46,880 nt of DNA from Methylobacter sp. (GCA_026399025.1 JAPLRU010000090.1:1-46880), one strand, 5' to 3'. Positions 7,774 through 18,136 are shown, numbered from the stretch's first letter. The notes: generated by a model from the sequence alone, not told the origin. Numbers and translations: made by a program.

Positions 7774-10014
7774 ATGACTACCAAGACTGCCGATGAAGTT
7801 CGTTTATCCATTTTAGGTATGCGTTGCGCCGGCTGCGTCAGCGCCGTTGAAGGCGCGTTGGCGGCGGTGGACGGCGTGACGTCGGTCAGCGTCAATTTTG
7901 CCGATCATTCCGCCGTGGTTAAAGGCCATGCCGACCCCGAGCTGTTAAAGCAAGCCGCTAAAACGGCCGGTTTCGATGCCGCGGTGATGGAAGGCTTTGA
8001 AGATCCTTCCGAGCAGGAAGAACAAGAACTGCAACGTTATCGGCAGCTGATGAAAAAAGCGGCGGTCGCGGCGGTCTTCGGTATGATGTTGATGATAGCC
8101 GAGCATCTTGACTGGCTGCCGGAAATCGGTTCATCGGCAGGTTTATGGGTGTGGCCGGAAATCGCATTGATCACCCTGGGCATTATGATCTATTCCGGCC
8201 TGCATTTTTATACCGGCGCGTACAAATCGTTAACGCTCGGGCAGGCCAACATGGATACGCTGATTGCGTTGGGCACAGGCTCGGCGTGGCTGTATTCCTG
8301 CATCGTTATCGATTATTACAGTACCTTGCCGTCCTTGGCCAAACATGCCTATTTTGAAGCGGCCGTGATGATTTTAGCTTTTATTAATTTGGGTTCCGGA
8401 CTGGAAACCCTGGCTCGCGGAAAAACCTCCAGCGCCATCCGTCAGCTGATCGGCTTGCAGCCGCGCACCGCAAGAGTGGTCAGGAACGGCGAAGAAATAG
8501 ATATCGCTATCGAGCAAGTCGGTTTGGGCGAAACCTTAAGAGTCAGGCCGGGCGAAAAAATCGCCGTGGACGGCGTGTTGCTGGAAGGTCATTCCAGCGT
8601 GGACGAATCGATGCTGACCGGGGAATCGTTGCCGGTAGAAAAAACCGTAGGCGCTCAAGTCGTTGCCGGAACCATGAACCAAAGCGGCAGTTTTTTGTTT
8701 ACCGCCACCCGCATCGGCCGCGACACCGCATTGGCGCAAATTATTAAAAGCGTTCGCCAAGCGCAAAGCAGCAAACCCGAAATCGCCCGTTTGGCGGACA
8801 AAATTTCCAGCGTTTTCGTACCGGCCGTGGTTGTGTTTTCAGTGCTGACTTTTTTGCTTTGGTACGCGTTCGGGCCTGAGCCTTCGTTGGGTTATGCTTT
8901 TGTCACGTCGATGACCGTGCTGGTTATCGCCTGTCCCTGCGCTTTGGGTTTGGCGACGCCGATTTCAGTGATGGTCGCGGTGGGCAGAGCGGCCCAATCG
9001 GGGATTTTGATCCGCAAAGGCGAAGCCTTGCAAACGGCGGGCAAATTAACCTGCTTGATACTCGATAAAACCGGCACGGTCACCGAAGGCAAACCGACCG
9101 TTTCGACCGTCGAAGCCGTAACGGGCATCAGCGTAGAGCAAGTTCTGCAATGGGCGGCGAGTATTGAATCCGGTTCGGAACATCCGTTGGCGGCGGCCAT
9201 TTTATCGGCAGCGGCGGACCGCCAAATCAAACTGGAAAAAGTAAAACAATTTGCCGCCGTTGCCGGCCACGGAGTGACGGCCACCATCAACGAACAGCAA
9301 GTATTGTTCGGCAACAAGGCGCTGATGGATCGGCAAGGCGTTAATTTCGAGTTGTTTAACAAGCGCTTGGAAGACTTGTCGGTTTTGGGGCAAACCCCGA
9401 TGCTGCTTGCCGTAGACAACAAAGTTACCGGTTTAATTGCGGTTTCCGATCCGATCAAAAAGGATTCGGCGCAGGCGGTGCAAGTGCTGAAAGAGCAGGG
9501 CATACGCATCATTATGGTGACCGGCGACAATCAAATTACCGCCGATGCGATTGCCAAACAGGCGGGTATTGCCGAAGTGCGGGCGCAGGTGTTGCCCCAG
9601 GATAAAGCCGCCGTGGTTAAAGAGCTGCAATTGGCGGGTGAAATCGTCGGCATGGTCGGCGACGGTATTAACGATGCGCCCGCATTGGCTCAGGCCAATG
9701 TCGGTTTCGCCATCGGCACCGGCACCGATGTAGCGATTGAAAGCGCCGATGTGGTGATCTTGCAAGGTTCTTTGTTGAAACTGCCCGAAGCCATCGAACT
9801 GTCCAAAGCGACCGTGATCAATATCAAGCAAAACCTGATCGGCGCTTTTTTCTATAACACTGTCAGTATTCCGGTCGCTGCGGGTTTGTTGTATCCGCTA
9901 TTTGGCGTTTTGTTAAACCCGATGATTGCCGGTGCGGCGATGGCGATGTCTTCAGTAACGGTGGTCAGTAATGCCAACCGTTTGCGCTGGGCAAAATTTG
10001 CCGAGCACCGATAG
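7774..10014 (+). CDS. copA: Copper-translocating P1B-type ATPase
   Basis: A 746-residue P-type ATPase. In order: one N-terminal HMA domain with GMRCAGC (C18, C21), membrane helices, the transmembrane CPC motif (C387, C389) in [11 protein letters not shown], the phosphorylated Asp in DKTGT (D431), the HP motif (H470-P471) and GDGIND (D630). This set defines Cu(I)/Ag(I) exporters of the CopA type. The single HMA domain is normal for bacterial members. It follows copZ in the same direction and probably shares its transcript. The stop codon abuts the stop of a small gene on the other strand, so the two 3' ends collide without a visible terminator. Confidence 0.96.
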   Translation: MTTKTADEVRLSILGMRCAGCVSAVEGALAAVDGVTSVSVNFADHSAVVKGHADPELLKQAAKTAGFDAAVMEGFEDPSEQEEQELQRYRQLMKKAAVAAVFGMMLMIAEHLDWLPEIGSSAGLWVWPEIALITLGIMIYSGLHFYTGAYKSLTLGQANMDTLIALGTGSAWLYSCIVIDYYSTLPSLAKHAYFEAAVMILAFINLGSGLETLARGKTSSAIRQLIGLQPRTARVVRNGEEIDIAIEQVGLGETLRVRPGEKIAVDGVLLEGHSSVDESMLTGESLPVEKTVGAQVVAGTMNQSGSFLFTATRIGRDTALAQIIKSVRQAQSSKPEIARLADKISSVFVPAVVVFSVLTFLLWYAFGPEPSLGYAFVTSMTVLVIACPCALGLATPISVMVAVGRAAQSGILIRKGEALQTAGKLTCLILDKTGTVTEGKPTVSTVEAVTGISVEQVLQWAASIESGSEHPLAAAILSAAADRQIKLEKVKQFAAVAGHGVTATINEQQVLFGNKALMDRQGVNFELFNKRLEDLSVLGQTPMLLAVDNKVTGLIAVSDPIKKDSAQAVQVLKEQGIRIIMVTGDNQITADAIAKQAGIAEVRAQVLPQDKAAVVKELQLAGEIVGMVGDGINDAPALAQANVGFAIGTGTDVAIESADVVILQGSLLKLPEAIELSKATVINIKQNLIGAFFYNTVSIPVAAGLLYPLFGVLLNPMIAGAAMAMSSVTVVSNANRLRWAKFAEHR

Positions 10015-10218
10015 TTACACATAGGACCGAACGTATTCACGGACGAATAGCCGCATCGGCGCATTGCGCTGTTGATATTGCTGGTAAGCCTGGCTGACAT
10101 CGACCGGGGTAATATGGGCATATACCCCGAATCCGGTTCTGGCGGTAAATTCATCGCTTAAGACTTCGGTAAACACCGTCCAGGATGAGTCTACTGTCGT
10201 TGCGTTTTGCGCTGTCAT
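10015..10218 (-). CDS. Small protein of unknown function, convergent with copA
   Basis: A 67-residue protein from the ATG at 10218, chosen because AGGAGT lies 6 nt upstream; a longer reading to 10257 lacks such a site. The sequence starts MTAQNATTVDSSWTVFTEVL and ends MRLFVREYVRSYV. No signal peptide, membrane helix or metal motif is seen. Its TAA directly abuts the copA TAG. The good ribosome-binding site argues that it is expressed, but the family is not recognised. Confidence 0.55.
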   Translation of the reverse strand: MTAQNATTVDSSWTVFTEVLSDEFTARTGFGVYAHITPVDVSQAYQQYQQRNAPMRLFVREYVRSYV

Positions 10219-10423
10219 GGCGGTACTCCTAAAAATGAGTTGAAAAATAAAATTCATTTTGTATCAAGCATAATCAATGCCGGTTATAAAATATCTTTAT
10301 AGAGCATTGTGTTAACGTATTACGATAGATTATCTTGAAAAATACGGCAATCAATCGGCAGCTCGAAGTGGCTGAATACCGACGATTTGGTTGTTCCTAA
10401 CAGCAATAGAGGGAGGGCGACTG

Positions 10424-11827
10424 ATGAAGGCAGACACCGGTAACACCCGCACAGAAACCGACTCTTTCGGTCCGATACAAGTGCCTGCCGACAAATACTG
10501 GGGCGCGCAAACCCAGCGCTCCCTGATGCACTTCAAAATCGGCAGCGAAGGCATGCCGCGGCCTTTGATCCGTGCACTGGGCATTGTCAAATATTGCGCC
10601 GCATTATCGAATATCGCGCTGAACAATCTCGATCAGAAAATCGGTTATGCGATAGCGGACGCGGCTCAGGAGGTTATCGACGGCAATCTGGACGACAACT
10701 TTCCTCTGGTTATTTGGCAGACCGGCTCCGGCACGCAATCCAACATGAACGCCAACGAGGTGATTGCCAATCGGGCTATCGAGCGGCTTGGCGGCGCGAT
10801 CGGCTCGAAAACGCCGGTACATCCGAACGATCATTGCAACCGCAGCCAGTCTTCGAACGATGCGTTTCCAACGGCCATGCATATCGCCACCGTCGAGCAG
10901 TTGCACTATTTATTGATTCCCTCGCTGCAATATCTTCACCGCGCGCTGTTCGACAAATCCCAATCATGGCATGAAATCATCAAGATCGGACGCACGCATT
11001 TGCAGGATGCAACGCCGTTGACATTGGGGCAGGAGTTTTCCGGTTATGCGGCTCAGGTGCAGTTCGGCATAGACCGGATTAACGATAGTCTTAAACGTTT
11101 GTATCCGTTGGCGCAAGGCGGAACGGCGGTAGGCACCGGCCTGAATGCGAAACCGGGCTTCGGCGACCGTTTTGCCGAAGAAGTGGTGAAGTTTACCCGG
11201 TTGCCGTTCGTCTCCGCGGCTAACAAATTCGAGGCGTTGGCCGCGCACGATGCGCTGGTCGAAATCTCCGGGGTGCTAAATACCATCGCGGTCAGCCTCA
11301 ATAAAATAGCCAACGATATTCGCCTGTTGAGTTCAGGCCCGCGCTCCGGCATCGGCGAGTTGTCGCTGCCTGAAAACGAACCCGGTTCTTCGATCATGCC
11401 GGGCAAGGTCAATCCGACCCAATGCGAGGCCATGACTATGGTGTGCGCACAGGTCATGGGCAATCACACCACCGTCACCTTTGCCGGAGCGCAAGGGCAT
11501 TTGGAGCTTAATGTATTCAAGCCGGTCATTATTTATAACGTGCTCCAGTCGATTCGTTTGATCGGCGATGCGGCGATGAGTTTCACCGATCATTGCGTGG
11601 TCGGCATTGAGCCGAACACTGAGCGTATTGCCGAGCTGATGGAAAAATCGTTGATGTTGGTAACCGCGCTGGCTCCGCGCATCGGTTACGACAATGCCGC
11701 CGAAATTGCGAAACGGGCTTTTAAAAATCGCAGCACTTTGCGTGAGGAGGCCGTTTCCGGCGGTTTTGTGAGCGGCGAAGAATTCGACCGTGTTGTCCGC
11801 CCCGAGGACATGATTACTCCAAAATAA
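10424..11827 (+). CDS. fumC: Class II fumarate hydratase
   Basis: A 467-residue enzyme interconverting fumarate and malate in the TCA cycle. It starts with the ATG at 10424, preceded by GAGGGAGGG; an in-frame TTG at 10391 would include this ribosome-binding site in the coding region and is less likely. Visible family features are [13 protein letters not shown] near the N-terminus, the [13 protein letters not shown] and [16 protein letters not shown] blocks, and the fumarase/aspartase signature [11 protein letters not shown] starting at residue 321. It is iron-independent and oxygen-stable by family. Not obviously in an operon. Confidence 0.95.
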   Translation: MKADTGNTRTETDSFGPIQVPADKYWGAQTQRSLMHFKIGSEGMPRPLIRALGIVKYCAALSNIALNNLDQKIGYAIADAAQEVIDGNLDDNFPLVIWQTGSGTQSNMNANEVIANRAIERLGGAIGSKTPVHPNDHCNRSQSSNDAFPTAMHIATVEQLHYLLIPSLQYLHRALFDKSQSWHEIIKIGRTHLQDATPLTLGQEFSGYAAQVQFGIDRINDSLKRLYPLAQGGTAVGTGLNAKPGFGDRFAEEVVKFTRLPFVSAANKFEALAAHDALVEISGVLNTIAVSLNKIANDIRLLSSGPRSGIGELSLPENEPGSSIMPGKVNPTQCEAMTMVCAQVMGNHTTVTFAGAQGHLELNVFKPVIIYNVLQSIRLIGDAAMSFTDHCVVGIEPNTERIAELMEKSLMLVTALAPRIGYDNAAEIAKRAFKNRSTLREEAVSGGFVSGEEFDRVVRPEDMITPK

Positions 11828-11941
11828 TCCTAAGATTTTATAGGCGGGTGATGAATGATTCTCTCGTTATAAAGTCCAAAGTCGATCACGCGACAAAAAA
11901 AACTGCCCTTTCGATACGAGAGGGCGGGCTATCGTTGCCAC

Positions 11942-12034
11942 GCTCCCGGAGACTGTGAAAGTATTATTAAACCTATTCACCACGAAGCCGCGAAGGATAC
12001 GAGATTTTATTTTGTTCGCGCCTTCGTGGTGAAT
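11942..12034. repeat. Family B repeat, truncated copy
   Basis: The left outer arm (GGAGACTGTGAAAGTATT) and the inner arms (TTCACCACGAAG and CTTCGTGGTGAA) are present, but the right outer arm is missing. The segment 11828-12113 between fumC and the cargo gene holds only this element and short flanks. Confidence 0.8.
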
Positions 12035-12113
12035 GTTTACCTGTTATTAATGTGCGTCTGAGCATCACGCCGACCCTAGGCGCTTCTTACCATGAAACCG
12101 GACATTTTTATCG

Positions 12114-14198
12114 CTAAAAGCCCGTGCCGCTCTGAATCCGTCTCACCGTGCTAACCAATAGATCGACCTCCTCATGCGTATTGTAAAACGCCAGCGACGG
12201 TCGCACGGTGCTCTCCAAGCCGAAACGGCGCAAGATAGGTTGAGCGCAATGGTGGCCGGTACGGACCGCAATGCCGACGCGGTTTAAGGCGACGCCAATA
12301 TCCTGATTGCTATGCCCGTGCAGCACAAACGACAACACGCTGGTTTTTTCAGCCGCGGTGCCGATCAAGCGCAAACCGGGGATGCTGTTCAGCGCCGCCA
12401 TCGCATAGACCAGCAGATCATGCTCGTACCGCGCGATATTATCGATACCGATTTTCAGCAGATACTCAATAGCGGCAGCCAAGCCTACCGCATCGGCGAT
12501 ATTGCCGGTGCCGGCTTCAAACCGGGCGGGGGCGGGTTGATAGACGATTTTTTCAAAGGTCACATCTTCTATCATGTTGCCGCCGCCTTGCCAGGGCGGC
12601 ATGGCTTCCAGCAATTCGGCCTTACCGAACAACACGCCGATGCCGGTGGGGCCGAAGATCTTATGCCCGGAAAACACAAACCAATCGCAGTCCAGCGCCT
12701 GCACATCCACGCGCAAATGCGAAATCGACTGAGCGCCGTCCAGCAACACCCGCGCGCCGACCCGACGCGCCATCTCGATCATTTCCCGAGCGGGCGTGAC
12801 CGTGCCGAGGGCATTGGAAACCTGCGTAAACGACACCAGTTTGGTACGCGAATTCAACAGCTTTTGATAGTCGTCCAGCACTACTTGGCCGTCGTCGTCT
12901 ACCGGCACGACGCGCAGCTTTGCGCCGGTGACATCGCACAGCTGTTTCCACGGCACAATATTGGCATGATGCTCCAGCCAAGTAATCACAATCTCATCGC
13001 CGGCGCCGATATTTTGCCGCCCCCAACTGTGCGCCACCAAGTTGATGGCTTCGGTTGTACCGCGCACAAAAACAATTTCCGAAGAAGACGGCGCATTGAT
13101 AAACCGGGCAACGGTATTGCGCGATTTTTCGTAAGCGTCCGTCGAGCGCGCCGCCAATTCATGCGCGGCTCGGTGAATGTTGGAGTTTTCGTGTTGATAA
13201 AAATACGAAACCCGGTCAATCACCACTTGCGGCTTTTGAGTGGTCGCGGCGTTATCAAACCAGACCAGCGGCTGCCCGTTGACCTGTTCCTTAAGTATCG
13301 GAAAATCGCGCCGTATCGCCTGGACATCGAAAGCCGGATGCGCGGCAGCCAAGGTTGGCGTTTGCGCATTAAAGCCGCCGGTTTTCAATTCATCGAGAAA
13401 ATAAAACGATGACGCCGATTCGGTCCTTGCCGGAACAGGTGCTGAAGCCACGAACAGCTTTTGCAATTCGTCCTCGCCGGGCAGGCCGTAGACCTGAGGC
13501 GAAAGCCCGGCTATCAACGAAGTGTCAAGACCGGTCAGGGAAGAGGCCGGACCGTAAGCCGCTGCCGTAGCCGGGTTGCTTGCCGCGCTTTTAGAAAGGT
13601 TTCCGGCCGCGGCTGTATAGGTGCCAAAAAGTTTTTGCAGTTCCGCTTCAATGCCTTGCGTTGAACGCTCCGCGTTGGCTAATAGGTCGCTATCGGCCGC
13701 CGAAAACGGTGCGGCGGGTATGGACCCGAGGCTTGTATTTCCCGGAATACGGTTGTCCGACGGCACTCGCGAAACCAACAGCTGTTGCAGTTGCGCTTCA
13801 TCGGGCAAACCGAAGTTGTGCGGCAACATACCTTCCAACACGGATTTGTCCAAGCCGGCCAACGGTGATGCCGAAGACGGCTTGCCGAAAACCGAATCCG
13901 TATCCAGAGCGTCGGGCACCGTTTCGAAAGCCGGTTGCCGCGGCGCAAACAGTTCTTGCAACTCCGCTTCTCCGGGCAGGCCGGAACCTTGGGCGAGTGC
14001 CGACTTATCCGCAGTCAACGGCGAACTCGGTTCGCTCCGTACTGCCGACGAGATCAAGCCGATCCGCGAGCCGTCGCAAGGCAGGGCCGTAAACAATTCG
14101 TTGGCCCATTGGCTCAATTGCTCAATATCAGGCAATGCTGCGTTTTGGCTAAATTCTTTTTGCGCCGAATGGACAGGCTCAGCGTTAGTTGTATTCAT
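12114..14198 (-). CDS. Encapsulin cargo: SufS-like cysteine desulfurase with long N-terminal targeting extension
   Basis: A 694-residue protein from the ATG at 14198; ATGs at 14219 or a start at 14240 are possible and would only lengthen the N-terminus. Residues 290-694 are a group II (SufS-type) cysteine desulfurase: PLP lysine K513 in SGHKIFGPTG, EHHANIVPW, and catalytic C651 in RTGHHCAQPI. It takes sulfur from cysteine as a persulfide, releasing alanine. Residues 1-289 are low-complexity, rich in Ala/Ser/Pro, with five related short helical motifs near 22-36, 73-84, 130-141, 183-191 and 238-249 (consensus GLPGExELQxLF). Cysteine desulfurases with such disordered extensions are the known cargo of family 2A encapsulins; the extension directs loading. 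The gene overlaps the shell gene by 14 bp. Confidence 0.92.
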   Translation of the reverse strand: MNTTNAEPVHSAQKEFSQNAALPDIEQLSQWANELFTALPCDGSRIGLISSAVRSEPSSPLTADKSALAQGSGLPGEAELQELFAPRQPAFETVPDALDTDSVFGKPSSASPLAGLDKSVLEGMLPHNFGLPDEAQLQQLLVSRVPSDNRIPGNTSLGSIPAAPFSAADSDLLANAERSTQGIEAELQKLFGTYTAAAGNLSKSAASNPATAAAYGPASSLTGLDTSLIAGLSPQVYGLPGEDELQKLFVASAPVPARTESASSFYFLDELKTGGFNAQTPTLAAAHPAFDVQAIRRDFPILKEQVNGQPLVWFDNAATTQKPQVVIDRVSYFYQHENSNIHRAAHELAARSTDAYEKSRNTVARFINAPSSSEIVFVRGTTEAINLVAHSWGRQNIGAGDEIVITWLEHHANIVPWKQLCDVTGAKLRVVPVDDDGQVVLDDYQKLLNSRTKLVSFTQVSNALGTVTPAREMIEMARRVGARVLLDGAQSISHLRVDVQALDCDWFVFSGHKIFGPTGIGVLFGKAELLEAMPPWQGGGNMIEDVTFEKIVYQPAPARFEAGTGNIADAVGLAAAIEYLLKIGIDNIARYEHDLLVYAMAALNSIPGLRLIGTAAEKTSVLSFVLHGHSNQDIGVALNRVGIAVRTGHHCAQPILRRFGLESTVRPSLAFYNTHEEVDLLVSTVRRIQSGTGF

Positions 14199-15108
14199 GG
14201 TATTTGCCCACTTCGACATTCTCAAGCACGCCGAGCGCATCGTCAGTCAACACCGCCAGCGAGCAATACAGCGAGATCAGGTAAGAGGCTATTGCCTTAT
14301 GATTGATGCCCATAAAGCGGACCGAAAGGCCCATGCTCAGTTCGCCGGTCAAGTTAGGCTGGTACAAGCCGACCACGCCTTGACGGCTTTCACCGGTACG
14401 TAACAGCAAAATATTACTTTTACCGTTGATCACTTTAAGCTTGTCGGAGGGGATAATCGGCAAGCCGCGCCAAGTCAAAAACTGCGAACCGAACAACGTA
14501 ACGATGGCGGGCGGTACGCCGCGACGGGTGCATTCGCGTCCGAACGCGGCAATGGCCTGCGGATGAGCCAGAAAAAACGCAGGTTCCTTCCAAACCCTGG
14601 AAATCAACTCATCCATATCGTCCGGTGTCGGCGCGCCGGTACGCGGCTGCACTCTAAACCCCGGTGCTACATTATTCAGCAAACCGTATTCGGCGTTGTT
14701 GATCAGCTCGCTTTCCTGGCGTTCTTTAATGGTTTCGATGGTCAAACGCAGCTGTTCATGGATTTGATTGTGCGGGCTGCTGTATAAATCGGAAATACGG
14801 GTATGCACGTCGAGCACCGTATTAACCGCATTCAAACGGTACTCACGGCCCCATTCTTCATAATCGACGAAGGTTTGCGGCAGTTCTTTTTCATCGAGAC
14901 TGGAACAGTCGACCAACAGGCCGGTTTCGTTTTTAACTTTGTTGACGCGATAAATACCGGCTTCGAGCGGTTTCCATGGCAACAGATGAACCAACCAGCG
15001 TGGTGTGATGGTTGACAGCATCGGGACGGTTTTGGTGGCGTTTGCCAGGGTACGCGCTGCAACATCGCCTAACGCGGTATGGCTTTGGCCTTCATGAATA
15101 TCGGACAT
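14185..15108 (-). CDS. srpI: Family 2A encapsulin shell protein (SrpI-like)
   Basis: A 307-residue HK97-fold shell protein that self-assembles into a protein nanocompartment. The start at 15108 (MSDIHEGQSHTALGDVAART) has AGGA upstream; the longer reading to 15210 runs into repeat DNA. Family features seen are the N-terminal ALGDVAARTLANATKTVP segment, PRWLVHLLPWKPLEAGIYRV, VDYEEWGREY and the C-terminal GINHKAIASYLISLY. Length fits the family. It overlaps the cysteine desulfurase cargo gene and follows cysteine synthase and serine acetyltransferase genes, the characteristic family 2A context. The compartment probably stores sulfur delivered by the cargo enzyme. Confidence 0.93.
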   Translation of the reverse strand: MSDIHEGQSHTALGDVAARTLANATKTVPMLSTITPRWLVHLLPWKPLEAGIYRVNKVKNETGLLVDCSSLDEKELPQTFVDYEEWGREYRLNAVNTVLDVHTRISDLYSSPHNQIHEQLRLTIETIKERQESELINNAEYGLLNNVAPGFRVQPRTGAPTPDDMDELISRVWKEPAFFLAHPQAIAAFGRECTRRGVPPAIVTLFGSQFLTWRGLPIIPSDKLKVINGKSNILLLRTGESRQGVVGLYQPNLTGELSMGLSVRFMGINHKAIASYLISLYCSLAVLTDDALGVLENVEVGKYHEYN

Positions 15109-15143
15109 GATTTTTTTCCTATTGTGGTTAATGTGTTTATTAG

Positions 15144-15561
15144 TATCGTTCCCACGCTCCGGAGAGTGTGAAAGTATTCGTTTTAGAACAAAAGTAAAAG
15201 CATTCACCACGAAGACACGAAGGACACGAAGTTTTCAATACACTGAATTAAATAATTATTTTTCCTTCGTGCTCTTCGTGCCTTCGTGGTGAAGAGTTTT
15301 TTAAACCGATTTTGATAATACTTTCAGTAATTATTCACCTCCCCCTTTGAAAAAGGGGGATTGAGGGGGATTTATTTAAAAAATCTCCCCTAACCCCTCT
15401 TTTTCAAAGAGGGGGACTGAATAGCTACTACTTTCACAGTCTCTCCTGCGTGGGAATGCGTAGTGACGCTCCGGCGTCGCGTTTGGCGCCCGGAGTAGGC
15501 GCTCTTTTGGCAACGCTGGAGCGTTGCCGGATGCATTCCCACGCCGGAGCGTGGGAACGAT
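15144..15561. repeat. Composite repeat with ATCGTTCCCACGCTCC ends
   Basis: A 418-bp element bounded by inverted ends (ATCGTTCCCACGCTCC at 15144 and its complement ending at 15561). Inside are the family B arms (TTCACCACGAAG near 15202 and CTTCGTGGTGAA near 15282), a second palindrome made of CCCCCTTTGAAAAAGGGGG-type arms (about 15338-15415), and a GC-rich hairpin tail (15440-15540). It fills the whole gap between epsC and the shell gene, splitting the encapsulin operon. Confidence 0.85.
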
Positions 15562-15581
15562 AAAACCTTTAGCCTTTTCCC

Positions 15582-16520
15582 CTATATCCCAGCCCCATCG
15601 TTAAACAACTCGCTACGCACGTGTGCCTGAGTAATATTGCTGCCCGGCGGTACGCTGTAGGTCAGCCAAACGTTGCCGCCGATGGTCGAGCCGCGGCCGA
15701 TGGTGATACGCCCTAACACGGTCGCCCCAGCATAAATCACGACATCGTCCTCAACGATAGGATGTCGGGCATTGCCCTTGACCAAAATACCGTCCTCATC
15801 TTTCTGAAAACGTTTAGCGCCCAAAGTAACCGCCTGATACAGACGCACATGCCGCCCGATAACCGCGGTTTCACCGATGACCACGCCGGTGCCGTGATCG
15901 ATAAAAAAACTTTCGCCGATCTGCGCGCCGGGATGAATATCAATGGCGGTAGCCGAATGAGCCAGCTCGGAAATAATGCGCGCCACCAGCGGCGCGCCCA
16001 ATTGATGAAGCACATGGGCAAGCCGGTGATAAGTAATCGCGGTGATGCCCGGATAACAAACCAGCACTTCATCGGAACTTCTTGCCGCCGGATCGCCTTC
16101 ATACGCCGCCTGAATATCGCTGTCGAGCAAGGCCCTGATCTCAGGCAAACGCGCCGCAAACTCGCGGGTAATAAGGGTGGCTTGTTCATGAGCCGCAGGG
16201 TCGATGCCCTGTTGGCCGGAAATAAACTGAAGCTCGCGGCGAATCTGTTTGTAAAGCTCGCGTAACAGGGTATCGAGGGTATGCCCGACAAAGTAATCAA
16301 TGCCTTCATCGTTCAAATCCGGCAATCCCAGCCGGTTTGGAAACAACACCGCGCCCAAGCCGTCGAGAATATTTTGCAGCTCCTTGCGCGACGGCAGCTT
16401 CGGCGGTCGGTCGAGGCGATGCCGGGTTTCCAGCGATTGCACACGTAACTGGCGCAGTTTTGTTACCAGCTCATCGACGCCCCAATCCTGCTTGATGCTT
16501 GGATAGCCGGCAGCGTTCAT
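15582..16520 (-). CDS. epsC: Serine O-acetyltransferase (EpsC type)
   Basis: A 312-residue enzyme making O-acetylserine from serine and acetyl-CoA, the first step of cysteine synthesis. The helical N-terminal half is followed by the left-handed beta-helix acyltransferase domain, with [20 protein letters not shown] and [10 protein letters not shown] hexapeptide turns and the catalytic His in FIDHGTG. Its ATG overlaps the cysK stop by 4 bp, so it is translationally coupled to its pathway partner. The next gene on the strand is the encapsulin shell, 473 bp away across a repeat element. Confidence 0.93.
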   Translation of the reverse strand: MNAAGYPSIKQDWGVDELVTKLRQLRVQSLETRHRLDRPPKLPSRKELQNILDGLGAVLFPNRLGLPDLNDEGIDYFVGHTLDTLLRELYKQIRRELQFISGQQGIDPAAHEQATLITREFAARLPEIRALLDSDIQAAYEGDPAARSSDEVLVCYPGITAITYHRLAHVLHQLGAPLVARIISELAHSATAIDIHPGAQIGESFFIDHGTGVVIGETAVIGRHVRLYQAVTLGAKRFQKDEDGILVKGNARHPIVEDDVVIYAGATVLGRITIGRGSTIGGNVWLTYSVPPGSNITQAHVRSELFNDGAGI

Positions 16521-17494
16521 GCGGCTAAACCGCCGGCATCGAAAACGCCTTCGAACAAAGGCGAACTCAAATAACGTTCGCCGGAATCCGGCAACACCAC
16601 GACAATGGTTTTGCCCGCGTGTTCAGGCCGTTGACCGACCCGCACCGCGACCGCCACCGCAGCGCCGCAGGAAATACCCGAAAGAATGCCTTCTTCCCTG
16701 GCCAGACGGCGCGCGAACGCAATGGCTTCTTCATTGCTGACTTGCTCTATTGCATCGATTAACGACAGATCGAGCACTTCCGGTACGAAACCCGCGCCGA
16801 TCCCCTGGATTTTATGTGGTCCGGGCTTTAGCGCTTCGCCGGCGCGATACTGGCTGAGCACCGGACTGGCGGCCGGTTCAACCGCTATCGACAGGATAGG
16901 CTTGCCCTGAGTCTGCTTGATATAACGGGAAACGCCGGTAATCGTGCCGCCGGTGCCGACGCCGGAAACCAGGATATCGATAGCGCCGTCGGTATCGTTC
17001 CAGATTTCGGGGCCGGTGGTTTGTTCGTGAATAGCCGGATTCGCCGGATTTTTAAACTGTTGCAGCAAGACATAACGCTCCGGGTCCGACGCGGCGATTT
17101 CCTCGGCCTTCGCTATCGCGCCGCTCATGCCTTTAGCGCCTTCCGTCAGCACCAAGTTAGCGCCGTAAGCGATCAGCAATTTGCGCCGCTCTAGACTCAT
17201 GGTTTCCGGCATGGTTAAGGTCAACGGAATATTCCGCGCCGCCGCGACAAACGCCAGCGCAATGCCGGTATTGCCGCTGGTCGGCTCGACCAGCTCTGTG
17301 CCGGGACCTAACAAGCCGCGCCGCTCGGCATCCCAAATCATCGCCGCACCGATCCGGCATTTGACCGAATAGGCGGGATTACGCCCTTCTATTTTTGCCA
17401 ATAAAGTAACCGGCGCGCCATCACTGATGCGGTTAAGCCGAATCATCGGGGTCTGCCCGATGGAATGGGAATTGTCTTCGTACCAATGCGGCAT
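16517..17494 (-). CDS. cysK: Cysteine synthase
   Basis: A 325-residue PLP enzyme that makes cysteine from O-acetylserine and sulfide. PLP lysine K45 lies in SVKCRIGAA; the substrate loop [10 protein letters not shown], the phosphate-binding [12 protein letters not shown] and [13 protein letters not shown] are present. The AGGAGATTCTC leader gives a good ribosome-binding site. It is the first gene of the minus-strand set cysK-epsC-shell-desulfurase, which supplies cysteine to the encapsulated desulfurase. CysM cannot be strictly excluded, but CysK/CysM-type activity is clear. Confidence 0.94.
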   Translation of the reverse strand: MPHWYEDNSHSIGQTPMIRLNRISDGAPVTLLAKIEGRNPAYSVKCRIGAAMIWDAERRGLLGPGTELVEPTSGNTGIALAFVAAARNIPLTLTMPETMSLERRKLLIAYGANLVLTEGAKGMSGAIAKAEEIAASDPERYVLLQQFKNPANPAIHEQTTGPEIWNDTDGAIDILVSGVGTGGTITGVSRYIKQTQGKPILSIAVEPAASPVLSQYRAGEALKPGPHKIQGIGAGFVPEVLDLSLIDAIEQVSNEEAIAFARRLAREEGILSGISCGAAVAVAVRVGQRPEHAGKTIVVVLPDSGERYLSSPLFEGVFDAGGLAA

Positions 17495-17708
17495 GAGAAT
17501 CTCCTGTAGTGTGAGTCGTTAGACTGAATGGAGATAAAGGATCGCTACCGACGCCGGCTAATCCCGAATCCCTCTGTTTAAAGCTCGCCACACATCCCGT
17601 TAATTTTTGTTTTGGGCTGTGTATGGGCTGTTACTTTAGCAGCAGGCGGAGATAACTTTAAATGATAAAATATCATGATGTTATCTAATTTGGGCATATG
17701 CTCGATTG

Positions 17709-17952
17709 ATATAGATACCTCAGTTGATAAAGCGACGCAAAGCCCTCTCGGCAATTGCTCCTGCATTGCTCTACCTCCTGCATCCTTGCAGTCGTCCAGC
17801 GGGAGAGGGTTGGGTGAGGGGATTTAAAATAAGGAAAAATGCTTATTTATATCCCCTCATCCCAACCTAATCATGCCGGACTATCCTGTCCAGCACCCTA
17901 CGGGCGAGTGCAAATCCGCTCCCGGCGGATTTGTCCCTGAGGGAGAAGGAGC
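17709..17952 (-). repeat. Family A palindromic repeat, copy 2 (inverted)
   Basis: Inverted, near-identical copy of the repeat at 89-286, with about 45 extra bases in the CCCTCTCCCGCTGGAGAGGG hairpin loop (about 17749-17796). It lies in the 720-bp gap between cysK and the secreted-protein gene. The remainder of 17495-18119 shows no gene. Confidence 0.88.
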
Positions 17953-18119
17953 ATCACTCTATTAGCTGCGGACGCTATAACTGAATCGATAGGCAGCACA
18001 CGGCTTTTTTACCAAAACTTGTTGATACAGCAGCATAGGATCAGCAGCTATTGCTGCCGTATCAACATCCGTTTCTACTAGAAAATAAATAAAATATATA
18101 TAAATCAAATAATTAATAC

Positions 18120-18136
18120 TTGGCACGATAAGTGCG
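18120..18136 (+). promoter_or_regulatory. Candidate sigma-54 (-24/-12) promoter
   Basis: TTGGCACGATAAGTGCG carries the GG and GC doublets exactly 10 nt apart and matches the TTGGCACG -24 half fully; the -12 half is GTGC instead of TTGC. It lies 80 bp before the ATG of the secreted protein, with an AT-rich stretch upstream (18083-18119). Confidence 0.65.

Noticed and set aside
12312..13412. Long plus-strand open frame (366 codons) opposite the cysteine desulfurase
   Set aside because: The minus strand encodes clear SufS motifs through the whole stretch. The antisense frame has no recognisable domain and is a by-product of GC-rich codon use.
13621..14403. Plus-strand open frame over the cargo extension and shell 3' end
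   Set aside because: It lies opposite two well-supported genes and has a low-complexity composition mirroring the repeat-bearing extension.
17578..17766. Short minus-strand frame upstream of cysK
   Set aside because: It runs into a family A repeat, has no ribosome-binding site and no recognisable domain.
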